Shown here: positions 16,154-20,144 of the stretch, piece after piece
How positions within the stretch are numbered: position 1 is the stretch's first letter
Layout: each line of letters starts with the position of its first letter
Origin: an uncultured Paracoccaceae bacterium
Lineage (GTDB): Bacteria > Pseudomonadota > Alphaproteobacteria > Rhodobacterales > Rhodobacteraceae
Length of the DNA stretch: 20,144 bases
Direction: 5' to 3'
Assembly: GCA_913054485.1 (NCBI GenBank)
Contig: CAJXHQ010000009.1
Coordinates: forward strand, 1-20,144
Notes under the pieces: model-generated
The model's database searches: none
Told to the model about the DNA's origin: nothing
What the model saw: the letters and a program-made list of their open reading frames with translations, nothing else
Translations under genes and position numbers: made by a program

Positions 16154-16623
16154 ATGCGCTTGGCGCCTTCCTGTTCCTCGAAATAACGCTTCAGGCTCTC
16201 CGGCAGCGGGTAGCCCTTGCTGCCGTCCGGGCTGCGCAGCACCACGACGCAGTCGAAATGCGCCCGCTTGTCGCCCGACCAGATCTGCTGCTCCATCGTA
16301 TAGGAGGTATTGCGGAATTCGGTCACCTTTGCGGTGACCACATAGGGCTCATCGCGCAGCATTTCCTTGATGTAGTGAATCGCGGCATTTCGGATCACGC
16401 TGCGCGGCTCTGCCATGCCTTCGAAATGCGGCATAATCCGCATTTTCAGATGCCGGGTGCGCACTGCTTCGGTCCAGATCAGATAGGCAGTGTTGTTGAC
16501 ATGCTGCAGAATGTCCAGCTCGCCATAGCGCACCATATCCGCCATCGCCATCGGGGCAGGAGAGTCCAGGCCTGCGGCCAGTTGCTCTTCAGGGCTCAGC
16601 GGGGTGTTGAAACGCAATTCCAT
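16147..16623 (-). CDS. Acyl-CoA thioesterase, hot-dog fold (4HBT/YbgC-like)
   Basis: A 158-residue single hot-dog-domain protein. The 4HBT signature is seen as YGELDILQHVNNTAYLIWTEAVRT with Asp37, His41 and the Asn pair 43-44, the pattern of YbgC/4-hydroxybenzoyl-CoA thioesterase-like enzymes, which hydrolyse acyl-CoA thioesters. The remaining strands, VTAKVTEFRNTSYTMEQQIW and HFDCVVVL, fit the rest of the fold. There is no signal peptide. Substrate chain length and physiological role cannot be told. It lies alone on the minus strand, convergent with pgi, and the ABM-like gene upstream ends 102 bases before it. A perfect CGCCGG/CCGGCG hairpin (16660-16674) lies in that gap without a T run. 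Confidence 0.88.
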   Translation of the reverse strand: MELRFNTPLSPEEQLAAGLDSPAPMAMADMVRYGELDILQHVNNTAYLIWTEAVRTRHLKMRIMPHFEGMAEPRSVIRNAAIHYIKEMLRDEPYVVTAKVTEFRNTSYTMEQQIWSGDKRAHFDCVVVLRSPDGSKGYPLPESLKRYFEEQEGAKRIG

Positions 16624-16725
16624 GCCGCATGGCTAGCGGGCCTGCGCGAGTAGGGCAAGCGCCGGTTTCCGGCGGCCCGGCGGCGCGGCCCGGCAATGGA
16701 GCTATTCCTGAGCGCAGACCGTCTG

Positions 16726-17046
16726 CTAAGCCGCGTGTTCGGCAGGAAGCGAGGCACTCTCTTCCACGTGAAAGATGCGAAACTTCTGCTCTTCAGACAG
16801 CATTTCGGATATCCGCATCAGATCTCCACGGTCCGCACGCCAAGTCAGGTATTCGTCCAGGGCATCGCTGCTGATCCAAAGCTGCTGGACGAGAATCCGG
16901 TTGAACCGCCGGCAGACGGAAACAGTCGCCTGGGTGCAGCCCGAACGGGCGAGCGTGGCCGGAACCTGGTTTCGAAGATCTTCCAGGACCTGTTCGTACA
17001 ACTTCACTTCGGGCGTCAGCTCTATCAAGACAATCACACCACCCAA
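16726..17046 (-). CDS. ABM-domain (antibiotic biosynthesis monooxygenase-like) small protein
   Basis: A protein of about 106 residues with the pattern of the dimeric alpha/beta barrel ABM/YgiN family: a first strand VIVLIELTP, a helix to RNQVPATLARSGCTQATVSV, then LVQQLWISSDALDEYLTW and a last strand KFRIFHVEES. Members include quinol monooxygenases and heme-degrading enzymes, but many have no known activity and none can be assigned here. Start is uncertain. I chose TTG 17046 because GGAG lies 7 bases upstream and homology begins there; GTG 17037 is the other choice. An upstream in-frame ATG (17127) would add 27 residues that run through a strong hairpin and half of a palindrome, which looks like leader and not protein. 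Confidence 0.72.
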   Translation of the reverse strand: MGGVIVLIELTPEVKLYEQVLEDLRNQVPATLARSGCTQATVSVCRRFNRILVQQLWISSDALDEYLTWRADRGDLMRISEMLSEEQKFRIFHVEESASLPAEHAA

Positions 17047-17070
17047 TATACCGCTCCAACTCCTGTGAAG

Positions 17071-17098
17071 CCCGCCGGGATGCGTGCCCGCCGGCGGG
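17071..17098 (-). promoter_or_regulatory. GC-rich stem-loop in the ABM gene leader
   Basis: CCCGCCGG (17071-17078) is an exact inverted repeat of CCGGCGGG (17091-17098) with a 12-base loop. On the minus strand it falls 6 bases before an AGGAG (17064-17060) and about 25 bases before the chosen start, so it would form in the 5' untranslated part of the message. Confidence 0.5.
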
Positions 17099-17121
17099 AT
17101 TGATTCTGCTCGCTTAGTTAA

Positions 17122-17145
17122 ATTCATACATACAAAAATATGAAT
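17122..17145 (-). promoter_or_regulatory. AT-rich inverted repeat, candidate operator
   Basis: ATTCATA (17122-17128) and TATGAAT (17139-17145) form a perfect 7-base inverted repeat with a 10-base spacer. It lies in the AT-rich stretch 76-99 bases upstream of the ABM gene start, near a TTGCAC (17158-17153) that could serve as a -35. The dyad suits a dimeric repressor or activator; which one is unknown. The rest of 17146-17312 shows no gene that I can support. Confidence 0.4.
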
Positions 17146-17312
17146 GTTAAATGTGCAATTGCGTAGGCGATTTATACGAAAGGATAGGCGGCAGTTGCCG
17201 ACGGATCTTTGCTCACGCAAAGAAAACAGTCAGAAGCAATACCGGCACCGCGTCAATGGTTTCAGGTAAACGACCAGACTTCAGCGTGTTGAGATGATTA
17301 TCCGGGAAGGTT

Positions 17313-17386
17313 TGGAGCGGGTAGAGGGAATCGAACCCTCACCTTAAGCTTGGGAAGCTCGCATGATACCATTTCACCATACCCGC
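17313..17386 (-). tRNA. tRNA-Gly, anticodon CCC
   Basis: The minus strand folds as a complete cloverleaf: acceptor GCGGGTA with TACCCGC, D arm GTGA/TCAT, anticodon loop TTCCCAA giving anticodon CCC (reads GGG codons), a 4-base variable region, T arm GAGGG-TTCGATT-CCCTC, discriminator T and an encoded CCA. The anticodon stem has a G28-T42 wobble and a C27-A43 mismatch. There is no intron. Nothing around it suggests an integrated element. Confidence 0.96.
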
Positions 17387-17400
17387 GCTCCGGTCCGGCC

Positions 17401-17429
17401 TTGCTATCCAATGCGCCGGGGGAGGTCAA
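17401..17429 (-). promoter_or_regulatory. Promoter of the tRNA-Gly gene
   Basis: On the minus strand TTGACC (17429-17424) is followed after exactly 17 bases by TAGCAA (17406-17401), 14 bases before the mature 5' end of the tRNA. The -35 is strong, the -10 moderate. It fits wholly within the 48-base gap between the DUF2235 stop and the tRNA. Confidence 0.6.
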
Positions 17430-17434
17430 TACGA

Positions 17435-18649
17435 TCAGGCGGCGTTTTCGCTCTCTTCTGACGGTTGCGCAAACTCCCGCAGGTTTTCCGGATCGTAGCC
17501 GTCTGTTCCGGCAGCACGGCGGGCAAAAGCCGAAGAATGGATGCTGGACCCCGGCGGGATATAGCGCTGCTGGCCCCGCGGCAGGTAATACCCGGCCCGC
17601 TCCGCCTGCTCTGGCCAGCGGCTGCGGCGGTTGAGCCGCGGCAATATCTCCAGCACCTTCCAAAAGGAGAGCCCGGCAAGCTGGTCGTGAAGCTTTGCCT
17701 GAGGATCCGGCTTGGAGATTTCCAGCCCCATCCGGGCGGTCACCTTATCCTCGCGCCCTTGCACGTAGCGGCTGTAGAACCGTTCGCGGAACTCCAGCTG
17801 GTCGACCCCCAATTCATCCAGTTCCTGCCGCATCCACCCCATTGTGACCTTGGACAGGCCGGCCTCAGCTTCCGGGATGCTGCCGGCCACATCGGTATGG
17901 GTGCCCGGAAACCAGACCTGTTTCACATCTTGCTTGGGCGGCTCGGCTTTCGATTTGAACCGGGTGCCGTGGTAATCCTGCCCCTCGGTCCAGAACTGAT
18001 GCCGGAAGAAGCGCCGCCGTTCATCAATGGCCAGGGCATGGCGCACTGCACGGACCGAAGGGTTTTCATCAACGCTGGAGTGTGTGCCGAACTCCAGAAA
18101 CGTTCCCTTTTGAACCCGGAATCTGATCATCGAGCTGACTGTGTCCCAGAGCCCCAGGAACCGTATCGAAGGGTGGCGGATGTGAAAGAATTGCTCTGAG
18201 ATCCTCAAGGGCGCATAGGCCTCGCGCGGGCTGTCTTTGCGAAGTTTGCGCCAGGCTTTGAATACCGGGCCGATCAGGTGCAGCTCGTGCGGGGCCACCA
18301 GCCCGAAGTCATTGATGAACCCGGCGAGAACCCGTGCCGTATAGGCGCCGCGCGAGTAGCCAAAGAAATAGAGCCGGTCGCCATCCTGATAGTTTTTGCA
18401 AAGAAACTCATAGGCATGCATGACGTTGGCATTCAGTCCCAGCCCGGCCGCCATCCCCAGAACCAGCCGTGTCTTGGCAAAGGCGTTGCGGGCAAAAGGC
18501 CGGGTCGACAGGGTTCCGACGCCGGGCTCGTAATAGACCAGCTGCTGATCGCTGTGCTTGAGGCACTTGTAGAGCCGCAGGATGTTGCTCTCGTTCTTCT
18601 CAACCTCGTTGCCGGTGCCATCAAGGCAGATGATCAATTTGCGCGACAT
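17435..18649 (-). CDS. DUF2235 domain protein, alpha/beta-hydrolase fold
   Basis: A 404-residue protein of the DUF2235 family. It opens with LIICLDGTGNEVEKNESNIL (Asp10, the family DGTxN motif) and has the nucleophile elbow GYSRGAYTAR with Ser99, followed by LGLWDTV and FPGTHTDVAG, which supply candidate acid and His residues. The fold is that of alpha/beta hydrolases; the same domain forms the catalytic part of Tle1-type phospholipase effectors of type VI secretion. Here no immunity, VgrG or other secretion gene is next to it and there is no signal peptide, so an intracellular lipase or esterase role is as likely. Activity is unproven. The SD sequence GGAGAG lies inside the 3' arm of the preceding gene's terminator, with the T run directly before the ATG. 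Confidence 0.88.
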   Translation of the reverse strand: MSRKLIICLDGTGNEVEKNESNILRLYKCLKHSDQQLVYYEPGVGTLSTRPFARNAFAKTRLVLGMAAGLGLNANVMHAYEFLCKNYQDGDRLYFFGYSRGAYTARVLAGFINDFGLVAPHELHLIGPVFKAWRKLRKDSPREAYAPLRISEQFFHIRHPSIRFLGLWDTVSSMIRFRVQKGTFLEFGTHSSVDENPSVRAVRHALAIDERRRFFRHQFWTEGQDYHGTRFKSKAEPPKQDVKQVWFPGTHTDVAGSIPEAEAGLSKVTMGWMRQELDELGVDQLEFRERFYSRYVQGREDKVTARMGLEISKPDPQAKLHDQLAGLSFWKVLEILPRLNRRSRWPEQAERAGYYLPRGQQRYIPPGSSIHSSAFARRAAGTDGYDPENLREFAQPSEESENAA

Positions 18650-18650
18650 G

Positions 18651-18680
18651 AAAAAACTCTCCGGTGGAATGCCGGAGAGT
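18651..18680 (-). terminator. Rho-independent terminator of the ASKHA gene, overlapping the next gene's SD
   Basis: ACTCTCCGG (18656-18664) pairs perfectly with CCGGAGAGT (18672-18680), loop 7 bases. On the minus strand the stem is followed by a run of six T, 43 bases after the ASKHA stop. The downstream arm includes GGAGAG, the only ribosome binding site for the DUF2235 gene whose ATG is at 18649. Confidence 0.8.
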
Positions 18681-18723
18681 GTAGGCCGGGGCTGCCCGGC
18701 GATGCAATCATTGGTTGCTGGGC

Positions 18724-20144
18724 TTATCCGCGACGGCGTCTGCGGCGGCCGCCGCCAGCCTCGCTATCTCCGCCGCCGGTGTTGAAGTTCACCTGGGGCA
18801 GGGTGACCACGCTTTCCAGGATCGGGAACGGATCAGCCGAGTTGGGGATGGCGGAGGCATTGACGAAATGTTCCTGGAAACGGGGTTCCACCGCGGTCTC
18901 GATCTTCTCGATATTGCGGACGGTTTCCTCGATCTCCTTGCGGGCCTCGGTGTTCAGCAGCGCGATGCGCGCGCCGGTGCCCGCTGCGTTGCCTGCCGAT
19001 GTTACCTTGTCCAGCGGGCAGTCCGGGATCATGCCCAGAACCATCGCGTGTTTGGCAGAGATATGCGCGCCGAAAGCACCCGCCAGAACCACCCGGTCGA
19101 CGGTAGAAACGTCCAGCTTGTCCATCAGCAGACGCGCGCCAGAGTAGAGTGCGGCCTTGGCCATCTGGATGGCGCGGATATCCGGATTGGTGACGGTGAT
19201 CTTCGGGCCGCCCTCGGCGGAGCCGTCCCAGATCAAATAGGCATTGGTGCGCCCGTCCTGAATACAGCGCGCGGTGCCTGTCTGCTCGGCCGAGCCGATC
19301 AGGCCTGACGCATCCAGCACGCCGGCCAGACGCATCTCGGCCACCGCTTCGATGATGCCGGAGCCGCAGATGCCGGTGATGCCCGAGGCGGCGATGGCCT
19401 CGCCGAAGCCGTCTTCGTCGGACCATATTTCGGAGCCGATCACACGGAAGCGCGGCTCTTTGGTGTCGGCGTTGATCTCGATCCGCTCAATCGCCCCGGG
19501 GGCGGCACGCTGGCCGGAGGAGATCTGCGCGCCTTCAAAGGCCGGACCGGTTGGGGAAGAGCAGGCCAGCACTTTTTCCGTGTTGCCCAGCAGGATCTCC
19601 GCATTGGTGCCGACGTCGACCACCAGCACCAGATCCTCGGATTTATCCGGCGCCTCAGAGAGTGCAACGGCAGCGGCATCCGCGCCCACATGGCCCGCGA
19701 TGCAGGGCAGAAGGTAGACCCGTGCGGCGGGGTGGATGTTAAGCTCCAGCTCGACCGCACGCAAAGACAGCGCGTTGGAGGTGCCCAGCGCAAAGGGCGC
19801 CTGACCCATTTCAAACGGGTCGATGCCCAGGAACAGATGGTGCATCACCGGGTTGCAGACAAAGACCGCATCCACGATCAGCGATTTGTCGATCTCAGCC
19901 TCGGCTGCGATCTGCACAAACAGCGCGTTCATGCCCTCGCGTACTGCGCGGGTCATCTCCTGATCGCCGCCCTTGTTCATCATCCCGTAGGAGACCCGGC
20001 TCATCAGGTCTTCGCCGAAACGGATCTGTGGGTTCATGATGCCGGAGGAGGCCACGACCTCGCCGGTTTTCAGATCACAAAGGTGCGCGGCGATTGTGGT
20101 GGAACCAAGGTCGACGGCCAGACCGTAGACCGTGCCGTCGTAAT
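18724..20144 (-). CDS. ASKHA-domain corrinoid-activation-type protein (RACo/RamA-like), N terminus outside window
   Basis: About 473 codons of a protein open to the right edge. The ATPase of the ASKHA superfamily is complete: phosphate-1 GLAVDLGSTTIAAHL (about 20110-20070), NPQIRFGEDLMSR, phosphate-2 VVDVGTNAEI, ACSSPTGPAFEGAQISSG, GICGSGIIEA, and AGAFGAHI with GNAAGTGARIALLN. This matches RACo/RamA-like reductive activators, which use ATP and an N-terminal iron-sulfur domain to reduce inactive Co(II) corrinoid in methyltransferases. The iron-sulfur domain and linker, normally about 200 residues, would lie past the window. In Roseobacters such genes tend to sit by corrinoid-dependent demethylation genes, but that context is not visible. 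The C terminus is unusual, ending in a Gly-rich stretch and six consecutive Arg. Confidence 0.9.
   Translation of the reverse strand, partial: YDGTVYGLAVDLGSTTIAAHLCDLKTGEVVASSGIMNPQIRFGEDLMSRVSYGMMNKGGDQEMTRAVREGMNALFVQIAAEAEIDKSLIVDAVFVCNPVMHHLFLGIDPFEMGQAPFALGTSNALSLRAVELELNIHPAARVYLLPCIAGHVGADAAAVALSEAPDKSEDLVLVVDVGTNAEILLGNTEKVLACSSPTGPAFEGAQISSGQRAAPGAIERIEINADTKEPRFRVIGSEIWSDEDGFGEAIAASGITGICGSGIIEAVAEMRLAGVLDASGLIGSAEQTGTARCIQDGRTNAYLIWDGSAEGGPKITVTNPDIRAIQMAKAALYSGARLLMDKLDVSTVDRVVLAGAFGAHISAKHAMVLGMIPDCPLDKVTSAGNAAGTGARIALLNTEARKEIEETVRNIEKIETAVEPRFQEHFVNASAIPNSADPFPILESVVTLPQVNFNTGGGDSEAGGGRRRRRRG

Noticed and set aside
17313..17386. tRNA gene as attachment site of an integrated element
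   Set aside because: No integrase, no repeated tRNA 3' end and no foreign genes nearby in the window.
17435..18649. Type VI secretion effector with immunity gene
   Set aside because: The DUF2235 gene has only a tRNA and an ASKHA gene beside it; no immunity, VgrG, PAAR or adaptor gene is present.

Overview
The window is a stretch of ordinary alphaproteobacterial chromosome. High GC, a usg gene, an alphaproteobacterial-type CtaA, a zwf-pgl-pgi cluster, a 116-aa protein of a type I know only from Rhodobacteraceae and an ASKHA/RACo-type gene together suggest a member of the Roseobacter group (Rhodobacteraceae), perhaps near Leisingera or Phaeobacter. The genus is inference from protein resemblance. 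No transposase, integrase, phage gene, CRISPR array or rRNA was seen.

Layout. 1-1795 (minus): psuK and psuG, overlapping by GTGA, for pseudouridine breakdown; psuG runs off the left edge. 1925-3055 (plus): a HupE/UreJ-type membrane protein, convergent with a ThiE-like gene (3065-3697, minus). 3859-7292 (plus): trmJ (tRNA methyltransferase), ctaA (heme A synthase) and an M32 carboxypeptidase in close file. 7293-7527 is a 235-base gap with hairpins, a direct repeat and a possible 20-residue membrane peptide. 7528-10742 (minus): a small conserved protein and gyrA, which has a clear intrinsic terminator. 10936-11205 (plus): usg, facing a radical SAM gene (11268-12221, minus), with two perfect tandem hairpins between them. 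12375-16111 (plus): zwf-pgl-pgi, linking glucose 6-phosphate to 6-phosphogluconate and fructose 6-phosphate (oxidative pentose phosphate and Entner-Doudoroff entry). 16147-16623 (minus): a hot-dog thioesterase. 16726-17046 (minus): a small ABM-type monooxygenase-like protein with a structured leader. 17313-17386 (minus): tRNA-Gly(CCC) with its own promoter. 17435-18649 (minus): a DUF2235 alpha/beta hydrolase. 18724-20144 (minus): the C-terminal two thirds or so of an ASKHA/RACo-like activator cut by the right edge.

No gene-free stretch exceeds 300 bases; the longest are 17047-17312 and 7293-7527. Most genes are housekeeping. The points that repay a second look are a leucine in GyrA where a DNA-cleavage arginine is normal, a ThiE homologue without the ThiE catalytic motifs, a terminator whose 3' arm holds the next gene's ribosome binding site, twin perfect hairpins, a candidate small peptide gene, a palindrome and hairpin in the ABM gene leader, and a base-composition break exactly at the psuK/psuG junction.
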